A stretch of 64,000 nucleotides of DNA from Erwinia persicina NBRC 102418 (GCF_001571305.1 NZ_BCTN01000013.1:1-64000), one strand, 5' to 3'. Counted from the first letter of the stretch, positions 27,240-37,322 are shown. Program-made: numbers and translations. Notes: a model not told the origin generated them from the sequence alone.

Positions 27240-28376
27240 TTCATTCTCTCCCTGTGGTTTCAGCCACAGCGTCATGATTAGCAACACCACCACGCCTGCC
27301 GCCATCACGCTAAACGCCTGCTGTAAATCGCCCAGCATCTGGCGGATCACGCCTGCCAGCAGCGGCATCAGGCTGGCAATCATATAGCCTCCCCCCTGGA
27401 CAAACCCCATCAGTTTTCCCGCCTGCTGCGGCGTCTCAGCCTGATCGAGAGTCACAATCAGCGACAGCGGAAACAGTGCGCCGATGCCCAGCCCCAGCAG
27501 GAGTATCGCCAGCAGCGCCAGAGTGGAAGGGGCCAGCATCAGGCAAATCAGTCCGGCCAGCAGCAGCCCGAGAACCGGCAGTAACAGGCGCCGGCGGTCG
27601 TGAAAGCGTGGGATCAGCGTCGCCACCAGCAGTCCGGCAACCACCTCGGTCAGCGTCAGTCCGGCCAGCAGATAGCCGCTGTGCTGGGGTGACCAGCCCT
27701 GCTGCACGAAGAACGGCGGCAGCCAGGCCAGCACCAGCGTATAGGCCCCGGTGCCAATACCGAAGTAAAACATCAGCAGCCAGGCGCGCCGGTGGAGCGG
27801 GGCCGGGGCCGTCGTGGTCTGACGCGGAGCACTTGTCTGCCCGCAGCAATACCACATTACCGCTGCCAACAGGGCAGGAAGCCCCCACAGAGCGAGGGTA
27901 CTCTGCCAGCTAATCGCCAGCGCCAGCGGGGCTGCGCTGGCCGCCGCCAGTGCGGCCCCGCCCATGATCGCGGTAGTGTACAGCCCCATCAGACGGCTGC
28001 TGTGCTGCGGATAATGCTGCTTGATCCAGCCGGGCAGCAGGGCCTGCACCAGCGCAATACCGATGCCTGCCAGCAGGGCAGTGGCAATCAGTCCGGCGGG
28101 CTGCCACCAGATGCCGCGCAGCGCGCAGGCACCGGCAATAATCACAGCCCCCAGCAGCACGCCGCGAAAGGTTCCCGGCCAGCGCTGTAAATAGCTGCCC
28201 GCCAGCGCGCACAGCCCCATGGCCATCACCGGCAGCATACTGAGTAAACCGGCCGCGCTGCTGGTTAACAGTGTGTCCTGCTGGATGGCCGCAAGCAGCG
28301 GGCCGGGCAGGGCGAGCACTGGCCGCAGATTCAGTCCCAACAACAACAGGGCGAGCAGGGGAAGTAACAGCCTCAT
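27237..28376 (-). CDS. CynX/NimT-family MFS transporter
   Basis: I start at ATG 28376 (MRLLLPLLALLLLGLNLRP), 379 residues, because an upstream frame is polar and lacks homology. Twelve hydrophobic segments and the N-terminal GLNLRP, plus GIGIALVQALLPGWIKQHYP, resemble E. coli CynX and the NimT (2-nitroimidazole) exporters. The substrate is unknown; no cyanate genes are nearby, so cyanate is unlikely. Confidence 0.87.
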   Translation of the reverse strand: MRLLLPLLALLLLGLNLRPVLALPGPLLAAIQQDTLLTSSAAGLLSMLPVMAMGLCALAGSYLQRWPGTFRGVLLGAVIIAGACALRGIWWQPAGLIATALLAGIGIALVQALLPGWIKQHYPQHSSRLMGLYTTAIMGGAALAAASAAPLALAISWQSTLALWGLPALLAAVMWYCCGQTSAPRQTTTAPAPLHRRAWLLMFYFGIGTGAYTLVLAWLPPFFVQQGWSPQHSGYLLAGLTLTEVVAGLLVATLIPRFHDRRRLLLPVLGLLLAGLICLMLAPSTLALLAILLLGLGIGALFPLSLIVTLDQAETPQQAGKLMGFVQGGGYMIASLMPLLAGVIRQMLGDLQQAFSVMAAGVVVLLIMTLWLKPQGENE

Positions 28377-28519
28377 GGACAATCCTTTTATGACAAAATG
28401 TGTCTTTATGTTAATTCGTTGTGCATAGCGGCAAGTGATCCTTTGTGTGTTGTTACAGCCTGTAGCGCATTTTCGGATAACCCGATAAGAATAACTCCCT
28501 GTGTTGCTGGCGGATCTGT

Positions 28520-28525
28520 TATAAT
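28520..28525 (+). promoter_or_regulatory. candidate -10 element of rhlE
   Basis: A perfect TATAAT lies 122 bp before the rhlE start. No good -35 is seen, and the implied leader is long and holds small inverted repeats. Confidence 0.4.
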
Positions 28526-28647
28526 CCCGAGCTTCCGCACCGTGGTTTGTGCTCTCATTCAAGCGTCAGGCGTAATCCTGGCGTCAACTCTCCCCCTGGA
28601 AACTACACCGCTATGCGGTCAGGGCGGATCCGGAGTCAGTCAACTTT

Positions 28648-30087
28648 ATGTCATTTGATTCTCTCGGCCTTAATGCCGATATTTTGCGCGCTGTTGCAGA
28701 ACAGGGCTACAACGAGCCGACGCCAATCCAGCGTCAGGCCATTCCGGTCGTACTGGCAGGCCGCGACCTGATGGCCAGCGCTCAGACCGGTACCGGTAAA
28801 ACGGCAGGCTTTACTCTGCCACTGCTGCAGCTGTTAAGCAGCAACAACCCGCACCCGAAGGGCCGTCGCCCGGTGCGCGCACTGATTTTGACCCCGACCC
28901 GCGAACTGGCGGCTCAGGTGGGCGAAAACGTGCAGGAATACAGTAAGTATCTGGATATGCGTTCGCTGGTCGTCTTTGGTGGCGTCAGCATCAACCCGCA
29001 GATGATGAAGCTGCGTGGCGGTGTGGATGTACTGGTCGCGACCCCGGGTCGCCTGCTGGATCTTGAGCACCAGAATGCACTCGACCTGTCACAGGTTGAA
29101 ATCCTGGTCCTTGATGAAGCCGACCGTATGCTGGATATGGGCTTCATCCACGATATCCGTCGCGTGCTGGCAAAACTGCCGGCTAAGCGTCAGAACCTGC
29201 TGTTCTCCGCCACTTTCTCTGATGAGATCAAAATCCTGGCGGAAAAACTGCTGCACAACCCGGAGCAGGTTTCCGTGGCCCGCCGCAACACCGCTTCTGA
29301 GCAGGTGACGCAGCATGTGCATATGGTGGATAAAAAGCGTAAGCGTGAGCTGTTATCCTTCCTGATTGGTCGTGATAACTGGCAGCAGGTGCTGGTCTTT
29401 ACCCGCACCAAACACGGCGCTAACCATCTGGCCGAACAGCTGAACAAAGACGGCATTACTGCCGCAGCGATCCACGGTAATAAGAGCCAGGGTGCACGTA
29501 CCCGCGCACTGAGCGACTTTAAAGAAGGCAAAATTCGTGTGCTGGTGGCGACCGATATCGCCGCCCGTGGTATCGACATTGAAGAATTGCCACACGTGGT
29601 TAACTACGAGCTGCCAAACGTACCGGAAGACTATGTTCACCGTATCGGGCGTACCGGTCGTGCGGCGGCGGTAGGTGAAGCGCTGTCGCTGGTCTGTGTC
29701 GATGAGCTGAAGCTGCTGCGTGATATCGAGCGTGTGCTGAAGCGTGAAATCCCACGTATGGCGATTGAAGGCTATGAGCCCGACCCGAGCATCAAAGCGG
29801 AACCGATCGTTAACGGTCGCCAGCAGCAGCGTGGCGGTGCCGGTGGCGGCGGTGGACGCGGTCGCGGCGCACCAGGCCAGCGTAGCAACAGCAGCGGCGA
29901 TCGCAGCGCCAGCGGCAACCGTAGCGGTAACGGCGGTGGCGGCAACAGCGGCGAACGTCGTCAGGGCAATGCCAACGGCAGCAGCACCGGTGCCGCACGC
30001 GGTGCCCGTCCTGAAGGCGGCAACGCTGGCGCACCGCGCGTCAACAAAACCCGTCCGCGCCGTTCTACGCCAAGTAACAACGGCTAA
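28648..30087 (+). CDS. rhlE: DEAD-box RNA helicase RhlE
   Basis: RhlE is an ATP-dependent RNA helicase involved in ribosome assembly. All DEAD-box motifs are visible: Q motif [62 protein letters not shown] and HRIGRTGRA. After about residue 390 comes a basic Gly/Asn/Ser/Arg-rich tail of roughly 85 residues with RG repeats, typical of RhlE RNA-binding tails. Total length is 479. Confidence 0.95.
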   Translation: MSFDSLGLNADILRAVAEQGYNEPTPIQRQAIPVVLAGRDLMASAQTGTGKTAGFTLPLLQLLSSNNPHPKGRRPVRALILTPTRELAAQVGENVQEYSKYLDMRSLVVFGGVSINPQMMKLRGGVDVLVATPGRLLDLEHQNALDLSQVEILVLDEADRMLDMGFIHDIRRVLAKLPAKRQNLLFSATFSDEIKILAEKLLHNPEQVSVARRNTASEQVTQHVHMVDKKRKRELLSFLIGRDNWQQVLVFTRTKHGANHLAEQLNKDGITAAAIHGNKSQGARTRALSDFKEGKIRVLVATDIAARGIDIEELPHVVNYELPNVPEDYVHRIGRTGRAAAVGEALSLVCVDELKLLRDIERVLKREIPRMAIEGYEPDPSIKAEPIVNGRQQQRGGAGGGGGRGRGAPGQRSNSSGDRSASGNRSGNGGGGNSGERRQGNANGSSTGAARGARPEGGNAGAPRVNKTRPRRSTPSNNG

Positions 30088-30094
30088 TTGATCG

Positions 30095-30124
30095 GGGGGA
30101 GGCGCCCGCCTCCCCCTGTTTTTC
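30095..30124 (+). terminator. terminator after rhlE
   Basis: GGGGGAGGC (30095-30103) pairs with GCCTCCCCC (30108-30116), followed by TGTTTTT. Confidence 0.88.
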
Positions 30125-30142
30125 ACTCTCCACAGGTTTACC

Positions 30143-31087
30143 ATGCGCGTATTACTTGCCCCGATGGAAGGCGTTCTCGATTCGCTGGTGCGTGAACTGC
30201 TGACCGACGTTAACGACTACGACCTCTGTATTACCGAATTTCTGCGGGTGGTGGATGCACTCCTGCCGGTGAAATGTTTTCAGCGTCTCTGCCCCGAACT
30301 TGATCATGACAGCCGCACGCCGTCAGGTACCCGCGTGCGTATCCAGCTGCTGGGTCAGTATCCGCAGTGGCTGGCGGAGAATGCTGCCCGTGCCGTGGAG
30401 CTTGGCTCCTGGGGCGTAGATCTCAACTGTGGCTGTCCGTCGAAAACCGTTAACGGCAGCGGCGGCGGTGCCACGCTGTTAAAAGACCCCGAACTGATTT
30501 ATCAGGGCGCGAAGGCCATGCGTGCGGCGGTGCCTGCTCACCTGCCGGTGACGGTGAAAATTCGTCTGGGCTGGGATTCTGGCGCACGTCAGTTTGAAAT
30601 TGCCGATGCGGTGCAGCAGGCCGGCGCGACAGAGCTCGCCGTACACGGCCGTACGAAAGCGGACGGCTACCGTGCGGAGGCCATCAACTGGGCGGCGATA
30701 GGCGATATTCGTCAGCGGCTGTCCATTCCGGTGATCGCCAACGGCGAGATCTGGGACTGGCAGAGCGCACAGGACTGCATGGCGGCGACGGGCTGTGACG
30801 CGGTGATGATCGGACGCGGGGCACTCAATGTGCCTAACCTCAGCCGGGTAATTAAATATAACGAAGCGCGAATGCCGTGGCCGCAGGTGGTGCAACTGCT
30901 GCAAAAATACGTCAGGCTTGAGAAGCAGGGCGATACCGGTCTGTACCATATGGCGCGCATCAAACAGTGGCTGGGGTATCTGCGTAAAGAGTACAGCGAA
31001 GCGACCGATCTGTTTATGCAGGTCAGGATGCAGCAAACCTCGGCAGAGATTGCGCAGGTGATTAGCGCAATCGAGGGGCAGGGTTGA
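30143..31087 (+). CDS. dusC: tRNA-dihydrouridine(16) synthase DusC
   Basis: DusC reduces U16 of tRNA with FMN and NADPH. The 314 residues match E. coli DusC (315): [20 protein letters not shown] at the N-terminus, the catalytic Cys in [17 protein letters not shown], the FMN-phosphate segments VKIRLGWD and ELAVHGRTK, and [13 protein letters not shown]. It starts 19 bp after the rhlE terminator. Confidence 0.95.
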   Translation: MRVLLAPMEGVLDSLVRELLTDVNDYDLCITEFLRVVDALLPVKCFQRLCPELDHDSRTPSGTRVRIQLLGQYPQWLAENAARAVELGSWGVDLNCGCPSKTVNGSGGGATLLKDPELIYQGAKAMRAAVPAHLPVTVKIRLGWDSGARQFEIADAVQQAGATELAVHGRTKADGYRAEAINWAAIGDIRQRLSIPVIANGEIWDWQSAQDCMAATGCDAVMIGRGALNVPNLSRVIKYNEARMPWPQVVQLLQKYVRLEKQGDTGLYHMARIKQWLGYLRKEYSEATDLFMQVRMQQTSAEIAQVISAIEGQG

Positions 31088-31117
31088 CCTGATTGCCCGG
31101 TCAACCCACCTGGCGCA

Positions 31118-31864
31118 TCACTGCGCGACATAGCCTCCGTCCACCAGAAGCGCCGCGCCGCTAACAAATGACGCGTCGTTGCTGAACAGAAACGCGACCA
31201 CGCTGGCCACTTCTTCCGGCCGGCCAAAGCGACCAATAGCATGCCGTTTCTGCAGGATCTTTTTTTCCTCTGCGCTCTGATTCTCCAGCAGCGGCGTGTC
31301 AATATAGCCGGGACACACCGCATTGATGCGGATCCCGTGCGCCGCGTAGTCGCTGGACAAGGTTTTGGTCAGCAGCCGGACGCCTCCTTTTGCCGCACTG
31401 TAAGCGGTCAGTCCGTGTCTGCCTACCCAGCTGTGAATCGAACCACAGTTGACGATGATCCCCGTTTGCTGCTGCCCCAGCCAGTAACGGATAGCCGCCT
31501 GGTTCAGCAGAAAGACGCCGGTCAGATTCACATCAATGGTTTTTTGCCAGTGTTCCACCGCCAGACGATCTGCCGGGGCGTCGATGTCGATGCCGGCATT
31601 AGCAAACACCAGATCCAGCCGGTGAAAGTGGGCCACTGTCTTTTCGATCAGTTGCACATTGTGCGCCGGGTCGGTGACGTCGGTATGAACAAACAGCACG
31701 CTGTATCCCTGCCCGGTCAGCTGATGAGCGAAGGCCTGGCCCGCTTTGTCATTGAGGTCGGCAATCACTACGCTGGCACCTTCATTGGCAAGGCGGGTGA
31801 CGGTTGCGGCACCAATACCGCTGGCCCCGCCGGTGACAATAGCAACCTTATTATGAAATCTCAT
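31118..31864 (-). CDS. SDR-family NAD(P)-dependent oxidoreductase
   Basis: The 248 residues form a classical short-chain dehydrogenase: TGGASGIGAAT cofactor loop at 11-21, Asp after beta-2 (IADLND, favouring NAD), NAG (FANAGIDID), catalytic Ser in NCGSIHSWVG, and YSAAKGG with the active Tyr and Lys. The C-terminus FVSGAALLVDGGYVAQ is typical. The substrate is unknown. A 20-bp palindrome lies just upstream of the start. Confidence 0.9.
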   Translation of the reverse strand: MRFHNKVAIVTGGASGIGAATVTRLANEGASVVIADLNDKAGQAFAHQLTGQGYSVLFVHTDVTDPAHNVQLIEKTVAHFHRLDLVFANAGIDIDAPADRLAVEHWQKTIDVNLTGVFLLNQAAIRYWLGQQQTGIIVNCGSIHSWVGRHGLTAYSAAKGGVRLLTKTLSSDYAAHGIRINAVCPGYIDTPLLENQSAEEKKILQKRHAIGRFGRPEEVASVVAFLFSNDASFVSGAALLVDGGYVAQ

Positions 31865-31878
31865 GGTGGGTTCTCCCT

Positions 31879-31898
31879 GTGTGATGACCTCATCACAC
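31879..31898. promoter_or_regulatory. operator-like palindrome upstream of the SDR gene
   Basis: GTGTGATGA (31879-31887) and TCATCACAC (31890-31898) flank CC. It sits 14 bp upstream of the SDR start codon, overlapping the likely leader. The 8-base spacing between TGTGA and TCACA is wrong for CRP, so a specific repressor is more likely. Confidence 0.55.
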
Positions 31899-31988
31899 TA
31901 ATCAGAATCCTCTCCCGCCGTTTGGCATCGACTGCGTAAGGTATTTTTCTGTAGGAAGACCATCACTTTTCAAGCCGCTGCGACCTGT

Positions 31989-32014
31989 AAAAAGGGGCAA
32001 CCGTGCGTTGCCCC
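31989..32014 (-). terminator. terminator after ppk2
   Basis: On the minus strand GGGGCAAC and GTTGCCCC (31994-32001 with 32007-32014) form an 8-bp stem followed by five T, just beyond the ppk2 stop at 32022. Confidence 0.88.
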
Positions 32015-32021
32015 GCCAGGG

Positions 32022-32939
32022 TTAATAGACTTCCGGCACGATCATCTCGTTGGGTACCGGGGCGCGGTGATAGTCCTCGCTGCGTTCGCGTACGGGCAGG
32101 GTAATCGGTTTTATTTCACTGTCCTCATACGGCACCTGGCGCAGTAAATGACTGATGCAGTTCAGACGGGCCTTTTTCTTGTCCACGCCCTGAACCACCC
32201 ACCATGGCGCTTCGTCAATGTGGGTGCGCGACAGCATCACCTCTTTGGCCTCGGTGTACTCTTCCCAGCGGCGGCGGCTCTCCAGATCCATCGGACTGAG
32301 TTTCCACTGCTTAAGCGGGTCGTGAATGCGGCTGAGAAAACGCAGCTCCTGCTCTTCGTCGGTGATGGAAAACCAGTATTTGACGATCTGAATGCCGCTG
32401 CGCGTCAGCATTCTTTCAAACTCCGGCACGCTGCGGAAAAATTCTTCCACCTCCTGCTCGTTGCAGAAACCCATCACCCGTTCCACCCCCGCGCGGTTGT
32501 ACCAGCTGCGGTCGAACAGCACCATTTCACCCGCCGCCGGCAGATGAGCAATATAGCGCTGGAAGTACCACTGGGTACGCTCGCGATCGTTCGGGGCGGG
32601 CAGGGCGGCAACGCGACAGGTGCGCGGATTCAGGCGCTGGGTGATGCGTTTTATCACCCCGCCTTTGCCTGCGGCATCGCGGCCTTCAAAGATAATGACC
32701 ATGCGGTGACCGGTGCGCATCACCCAGTCCTGCATTTTCACCAGCTCGCCCTGCAGCCGCAGCAGTTCGCGGAAATAGTGCTTACGCCAGGCTTTTTCGT
32801 CCGGCTCCATTTTCTCTTCACTGCCGAAGCGCAGGTCGTCCAGCTCCATTTCCAGCTCTTCATCGTAGCTGTCGTAAAAATCCTGCAGTAAGCGGTGGTG
32901 AAAGGTCTCAGATGAGAAATCGTTACCTTGCATAGCCAT
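32022..32939 (-). CDS. ppk2: polyphosphate kinase 2 (PPK2 family)
   Basis: PPK2 enzymes transfer phosphate between polyphosphate and nucleotides. The 305-residue single-domain form has Walker A FEGRDAAGKGGVIKRI near 83-98, Walker B and lid residues MVLFDRSWYNRAGVERVMGF around 140-160, and DPLKQWKLSPMD. GGGAG precedes the start. It lies 14 bp downstream of the phosphate transporter, so the two likely form an operon linking phosphate uptake with polyphosphate turnover. Confidence 0.93.
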   Translation of the reverse strand: MAMQGNDFSSETFHHRLLQDFYDSYDEELEMELDDLRFGSEEKMEPDEKAWRKHYFRELLRLQGELVKMQDWVMRTGHRMVIIFEGRDAAGKGGVIKRITQRLNPRTCRVAALPAPNDRERTQWYFQRYIAHLPAAGEMVLFDRSWYNRAGVERVMGFCNEQEVEEFFRSVPEFERMLTRSGIQIVKYWFSITDEEQELRFLSRIHDPLKQWKLSPMDLESRRRWEEYTEAKEVMLSRTHIDEAPWWVVQGVDKKKARLNCISHLLRQVPYEDSEIKPITLPVRERSEDYHRAPVPNEMIVPEVY

Positions 32940-32953
32940 ACATCATCTCCCGG

Positions 32954-34555
32954 TTAGAAATGGGTAAACAGCCAGTACAGGCTGGCCGAAAGTAAAATGG
33001 AAACGGGCAGGGTCAGTATCCAGGCCATCATCAGGTTGCGCAGCGTGGACATCTGCAGGCCGGATCGGTTAGCCGCCATCGTCCCCGCCACGCCGGAGGA
33101 GAGGACATGCGTGGTCGAAACCGGCAGACCAAAGATATCGGCCGCGCCAATGGTGGTCATCGCCACCAGTTCTGCACTGGCCCCCTGTGCATAGGTCAGG
33201 TGAGTCTTACCAATTTTTTCACCGACAGTGGTGACAATACGCCGCCAGCCGACCATGGTGCCGAGCCCGAGGGCTATCGCCACCACCACCTTCACCCACC
33301 ACGGGATGTAGCGGGTGGCATTGTCCAGCTCGCCCCTGAACGCATCCAGGTTGTGTCGGGTCTGCTCAGGGATTTGCACCTTTTCGTCGCTTTTAAGATG
33401 CTTAATGGCTTCTGAGGTCAGGTACATATCATTACGGGTATTGGATACTGCCTGCGCCGGGATCTTATCCACCGCGCCGTACTGGCGAATTTGCTGGCCG
33501 ATGCGGCCGGTTAAATCTGCCAGTGCCGGGAGCACGGCGGGAACGAGGGTCCCGGTGCGCACATATTCCGTCAGCACCTCACGCGGGGAAATACTGGAAG
33601 TCTGATCCGGCGTCAGCGCGCGCAGCTCCTGCTGCGTGACCGTTGCCAGTGCAGCCACCTGAGGAATGTGGTCTGCCGGAATCGACCGGTTCAGGGCGTA
33701 AGCGATCGGCATCGTGCCGACCAGGATCAGCATAATCAAGCCCATGCCTTTCTGCCCGTCGTTTGAACCATGGGCAAAGGAGACCCCGGTGCAGGTGAGG
33801 ATCAGCAGCCCGCGGATCCAGCCCGGGGGCGGTTTGTTACCCTCAGGTGCCGTGTACAGCGCCCGATTTTTAAGCACTTTTTTCATTAACAGCAGCAGCG
33901 CGGCGGCACAGACAAAACCGATAACCGGCGACAGAACCAGCGCATAGCCGACTTTCAGCGCCTGGCCCCAGTCCACACCGCTGGTGCCGGTACGACCATG
34001 GATCAGGGCGTTCGCCACCCCCACGCCGATGATCGACCCGATTAACGTATGCGATGATGAGGCGGGCAGACCGAACCACCAGGTCCCCAGATTCCAGATA
34101 ATCGCGGAAAAGAGCAGGGCGTAGACCATGGCAAAACCGCCCCCGGTTCCGGCCTGCAGGATCAGCTCCACCGGGAGCAGGGAAATAATGCCGAAGGCGA
34201 CCACGCCGCTGGAGAGCAGCACGCCAAGAAAGTTGAAGAAACCGGACCACACCACCGCCAGTCCCGGGGGCATCGAGTGGGTATAAATCACGGTAGCCAC
34301 AGCGTTGGCGGTATCGTGAAAGCCGTTGACGAACTCAAAGCCGAGCGCGATCAGCAGCGCCATACCCAGTAACAAAAAAGGCACATAGCTGGTAAAGGTT
34401 GCGCCGGAGTCGCTGACATCGTTAAACAGATTGACCCCGGCAAAGGCGATACCGAGGATTAACAGCAGCAGAAAAATGATCACCGAACGACGGCTGGTTT
34501 CAGGATAAACGGGGCGGGCGGGCTGGCCTCGTTGCAGGGCGGCATTATCACTCAT
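32954..34555 (-). CDS. inorganic phosphate transporter, PiT family
   Basis: The 533 residues show the duplicated PiT domain: first copy GFEFVNGFHDTANAVATVIYTHSM, second copy GASAELVAMTTIGAADIFGLPVSTTH near the C-terminus, with about ten hydrophobic segments and a large cytoplasmic loop (about 290-400) between the halves. E. coli PitA and PitB are similar but differ in the central loop. Phosphate import coupled to protons or metal-phosphate is the family role. It is upstream of ppk2. Confidence 0.93.
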   Translation of the reverse strand: MSDNAALQRGQPARPVYPETSRRSVIIFLLLLILGIAFAGVNLFNDVSDSGATFTSYVPFLLLGMALLIALGFEFVNGFHDTANAVATVIYTHSMPPGLAVVWSGFFNFLGVLLSSGVVAFGIISLLPVELILQAGTGGGFAMVYALLFSAIIWNLGTWWFGLPASSSHTLIGSIIGVGVANALIHGRTGTSGVDWGQALKVGYALVLSPVIGFVCAAALLLLMKKVLKNRALYTAPEGNKPPPGWIRGLLILTCTGVSFAHGSNDGQKGMGLIMLILVGTMPIAYALNRSIPADHIPQVAALATVTQQELRALTPDQTSSISPREVLTEYVRTGTLVPAVLPALADLTGRIGQQIRQYGAVDKIPAQAVSNTRNDMYLTSEAIKHLKSDEKVQIPEQTRHNLDAFRGELDNATRYIPWWVKVVVAIALGLGTMVGWRRIVTTVGEKIGKTHLTYAQGASAELVAMTTIGAADIFGLPVSTTHVLSSGVAGTMAANRSGLQMSTLRNLMMAWILTLPVSILLSASLYWLFTHF

Positions 34556-34749
34556 ATAACCTCACTGGCATCGGCTAAGCGGCAGAAGTCGGACAGGGGA
34601 TAACCACACTCGGTGATACGCAGGTTATGTGACAGAACAATGACGTCGTTGCGGGATATTTTTAAACGCGGTGCGGCTGGTAACAAAACGGTCATCAGGC
34701 TGCGGCAGGATAGGAGCATCGCGATAACGTGCTCATACCGGAAAAAACG

Positions 34750-35778
34750 ATGACGCAACACCTGCCGTTACTCCGGCAAAAACCTGACTTTAGTGACGAT
34801 GTGTCGGGCCTGATTTACGGCTACCGTTTTACCGATGGTCTGGCACCGGAAAGCCTGACGGTACAGCAGTCCTGTGAAGCGTGGAGCGGAGGCCCAGAGG
34901 AGGGCAGTTTTCTCTGGCTGCACGTCAATCTTAACCACGCGGCGGCGGCACGCTGGCTGAAAACGCATTTCGACGTGGATGATGATTTTTTTGATGAGAT
35001 CCAGCAGGGGTCGCACAGTACCCGCATTGAACCGCAGAACGATGCCCTGATGGCGGTGCTGAATGATGTGGCCTTTAACGCCCGTGAAACCAGCGATGAA
35101 AGCGCCACGCTGTGGATCTGGTGTCGCGACGGGCTGGTGGTGAGCGCCCGTTTTAAGCCGCTGCGCCTGGTTGAGCGGCTTGTTGCCAAGCTGGATACGT
35201 TGGGGCTGCGCTCCTCCACCGGCCTGCTGACCCAGCTGCTGGCGGAACAGGAAGAGGTGCTGGCGCTGATAGTGCGGCAGTCTAACCAGTACGTGGATCA
35301 GATAGAAGAGCGGCTGCTCGGGCAGCATATTAAAAGTAACCGCAGTGAGCTCGGGCGTCTGCGCCGCACGCTGCTGCGCTTTCAGCGCCTGCTGGCACCC
35401 GAACCGGCGGCGCTGTTTCGTCTGATTAACCGGCCGCCCGGCTGGCTTCATCAGCATGTTGTCCAGGAACTGCGCCAGTTCACCGAGGAGTTTACCGTGG
35501 TGCTGAACGATCTTAACGGGCTGACGGAACGTATACGCCTGCTGCAGGAAGAGATTGCTGCCCAACAGCTGGAGCAGAGCAACCGTACCCTGTTTACCCT
35601 GACGCTGATCACCGTGCTGGCGCTACCCATTAACCTCGTTGCCGGCTTCTTTGGCATGAACGTAGGGGGCGTGCCGCTGGCAACGAATCCGCACGGATTT
35701 TTACTGCTGGTGGTGTTAGTGACAATTTTTACCGCTGTCGCTGCCTGGCTGGTACTGCGTCGTCGCGACAGGGAGTAA
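34750..35778 (+). CDS. zntB: CorA-family metal transporter, ZntB-like
   Basis: The start is uncertain: ATG 34750 (MTQHLPLLRQ) has a poor ribosome site, while GTG 34729 has AGGAG 12 bases away. From 34750 the protein has 342 residues: an N-terminal cytoplasmic alpha/beta domain, a long helix (about 150-280), and two C-terminal membrane helices with the pore motif FFGMNVGGVPL. The GMN is conserved in both CorA and ZntB; the overall pattern (LWLHVNLNH, LTGLLTQLLAEQ-like) fits ZntB, a proton-driven zinc importer. The substrate is therefore probable, not certain. Confidence 0.8.
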   Translation: MTQHLPLLRQKPDFSDDVSGLIYGYRFTDGLAPESLTVQQSCEAWSGGPEEGSFLWLHVNLNHAAAARWLKTHFDVDDDFFDEIQQGSHSTRIEPQNDALMAVLNDVAFNARETSDESATLWIWCRDGLVVSARFKPLRLVERLVAKLDTLGLRSSTGLLTQLLAEQEEVLALIVRQSNQYVDQIEERLLGQHIKSNRSELGRLRRTLLRFQRLLAPEPAALFRLINRPPGWLHQHVVQELRQFTEEFTVVLNDLNGLTERIRLLQEEIAAQQLEQSNRTLFTLTLITVLALPINLVAGFFGMNVGGVPLATNPHGFLLLVVLVTIFTAVAAWLVLRRRDRE

Positions 35779-36093
35779 AAAAACGGGGAAAGGTTTATCA
35801 CCTCCCCCGGGTGGAATACTGGTGAGTGGCAACTTAGCCAGTAAACAGTAGTGAAAACAATGGATATTTTCTAAGACCTATTTGTTGTCGAGAGCGTTAG
35901 CAAGAGAGTGCTAACACGAGGACAAGGGTAGTCCAATGCGTCCGGTTTTGAGAAGCATTTAATGCTGTGTTATTTGGATAACTTGCCCGATATCGCGTGT
36001 TATCGGTTTCGATAAATAGCATTAATAATAAAATTTCATTATTTTGGCAGATATTATGCTTGTCATCTTTTTCTGAAAGACAGCGCATTACGG
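35779..36093. other. AT-rich intergenic region between zntB-like gene and ldtB
   Basis: No credible gene is seen. GTTAGCA (35896-35902) and TGCTAAC (35909-35915) form a 7-bp inverted repeat. A 71-codon minus-strand frame across 35897-36112 has no ribosome site and reads through the ldtB terminator. An unrecognised small RNA is possible but unsupported. Confidence 0.5.
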
Positions 36094-36129
36094 TAATAAA
36101 AAACCCCTGCACCGTGAGGGGCAGGGGTT
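36094..36129 (-). terminator. terminator of ldtB
   Basis: On the minus strand AACCCCTGC and GCAGGGGTT (36121-36129 with 36102-36110) form a 9-bp stem followed by TTTTTATTA. Confidence 0.88.
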
Positions 36130-36149
36130 GAGCAATCGACAGCAGGAGA

Positions 36150-37322
36150 TCAGGATTTCGGCGTGCTGTAAATCGGGCCGGGTTGCGTCAGTGTCGGTGC
36201 GTTCTGCGCTGAGGTCTCTGCCCCGGCAGGCGCAGCGGCTGGTGCCGCAGGCGTCGCAGTGTCCGTATTTTCCGGGGCGGCCGGCGTGACAGGCGCAGCG
36301 GCATCGCCACTTTCTGGCGTAGCCGGAGCGGCAGGGGTTTCTGCAGGCAGCGCATCTGCCTGCTCAGGCACAACCACCGGAGCAGCAGGCTGGTTGTCAG
36401 TACCATTCACCTTCACCGGCATACCAGAACGGGATTTCAACGCGTCTTCCATGGCCGTGGTGTTCACGCTGGCATCAGAAACCACTTTATTGACGGCAGA
36501 AGTCAATGTCAGCGGCACCGGCTCGCGTGAAGCAAACTGCTCTTCGGTCTGCGACAGCGGATTATGAATCTCCACGTAGCGTGAGCCGTCTGGCTCTACC
36601 GAGGCTTTCACCGGCTGGTCAATAAACTGCACGCGCGTTCCCACCGGCACGTTATCGAACAGCCATTTGATGTCATCCGCACGCAGGCGGACGCAGCCGT
36701 GACTCACACGCAGGCCGATACCGAAGTTGGCATTGGTACCATGAATGGCATACAGGCGACCGATATACAGGGCATAAAGACCCATCGGGTTATCCGGGCC
36801 AGCCGGGAACACCGCCGGCATGGATTCGCCGCGTGCCGCGTACTCTTCATGCATTTTTTTGGTTGGCGTCCAGGTCGGGCCATCTTTTTTACGCTGAACC
36901 GTCGTCGTCCAGTTCACCGGCGTATCTCTCCCCAGCTCACCGATGCCGATGGGCAGAACCACAACGGTTTTGGTGCCTTTCGGATAGTAATACAGACGCA
37001 TCTCCGCGCTGTTGATCACGATACCTTCGCGCGGGGCGTCGGGCAGGATCAACTGCTGAGGGATGATCAGTTTACTGCCGGCTTTGGGCAGATAGACGTC
37101 AACGCCAGGGTTAGCTTCCATCACGTTGCTCAGACCCATCTGGTACTGAGCCGCGAATGCTTCCAGAGGAAGTTTGCTATCCTGCGGGATGGTAATTTCC
37201 AGATTTTCCCCAATCAGGCGACTGTTCGCGGCCGGAAGCGGGTAAACCACAGCGAAGGCAGAGTGGCTGAAAGCCGCTGCCGCCAGAATCAGGGTGACGA
37301 ACGCACGAATGTTCTTTTTCAT
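36150..37322 (-). CDS. ldtB: L,D-transpeptidase LdtB (YbiS) with extended Pro/Ala-rich C-terminus
   Basis: LdtB attaches Braun lipoprotein to peptidoglycan in the periplasm. The start is ATG 37322 ([24 protein letters not shown], a signal peptide). A LysM-like segment ([19 protein letters not shown]) precedes the YkuD domain with the catalytic motif [21 protein letters not shown], His and Cys present. E. coli YbiS ends shortly after NRSGMPVRLN; here about 85 further residues of Ala, Pro, Thr and Glu follow. That low-complexity tail is the unusual part and could span periplasm or wall. The gene is monocistronic. Confidence 0.9.
   Translation of the reverse strand: MKKNIRAFVTLILAAAAFSHSAFAVVYPLPAANSRLIGENLEITIPQDSKLPLEAFAAQYQMGLSNVMEANPGVDVYLPKAGSKLIIPQQLILPDAPREGIVINSAEMRLYYYPKGTKTVVVLPIGIGELGRDTPVNWTTTVQRKKDGPTWTPTKKMHEEYAARGESMPAVFPAGPDNPMGLYALYIGRLYAIHGTNANFGIGLRVSHGCVRLRADDIKWLFDNVPVGTRVQFIDQPVKASVEPDGSRYVEIHNPLSQTEEQFASREPVPLTLTSAVNKVVSDASVNTTAMEDALKSRSGMPVKVNGTDNQPAAPVVVPEQADALPAETPAAPATPESGDAAAPVTPAAPENTDTATPAAPAAAPAGAETSAQNAPTLTQPGPIYSTPKS

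Noticed and set aside
29353-30144. 263-codon frame opposite the rhlE tail
   Set aside because: Its Ala/Thr/Val repeats are the complement of the Gly/Asn/Arg-rich tail codons.
31879-31898. CRP site upstream of the SDR gene
   Set aside because: TGTGA and TCACA are present but 8 bases apart instead of 6.
35896-35915. CIRCE-like (HrcA) operator
   Set aside because: The right arm resembles GAGTGCTAA, but the left arm and 9-base spacing do not fit, and enterobacteria lack HrcA.
35897-36112. 71-codon minus-strand gene downstream of ldtB
   Set aside because: It starts inside the ldtB terminator, has no ribosome site and no homology that I recognise.
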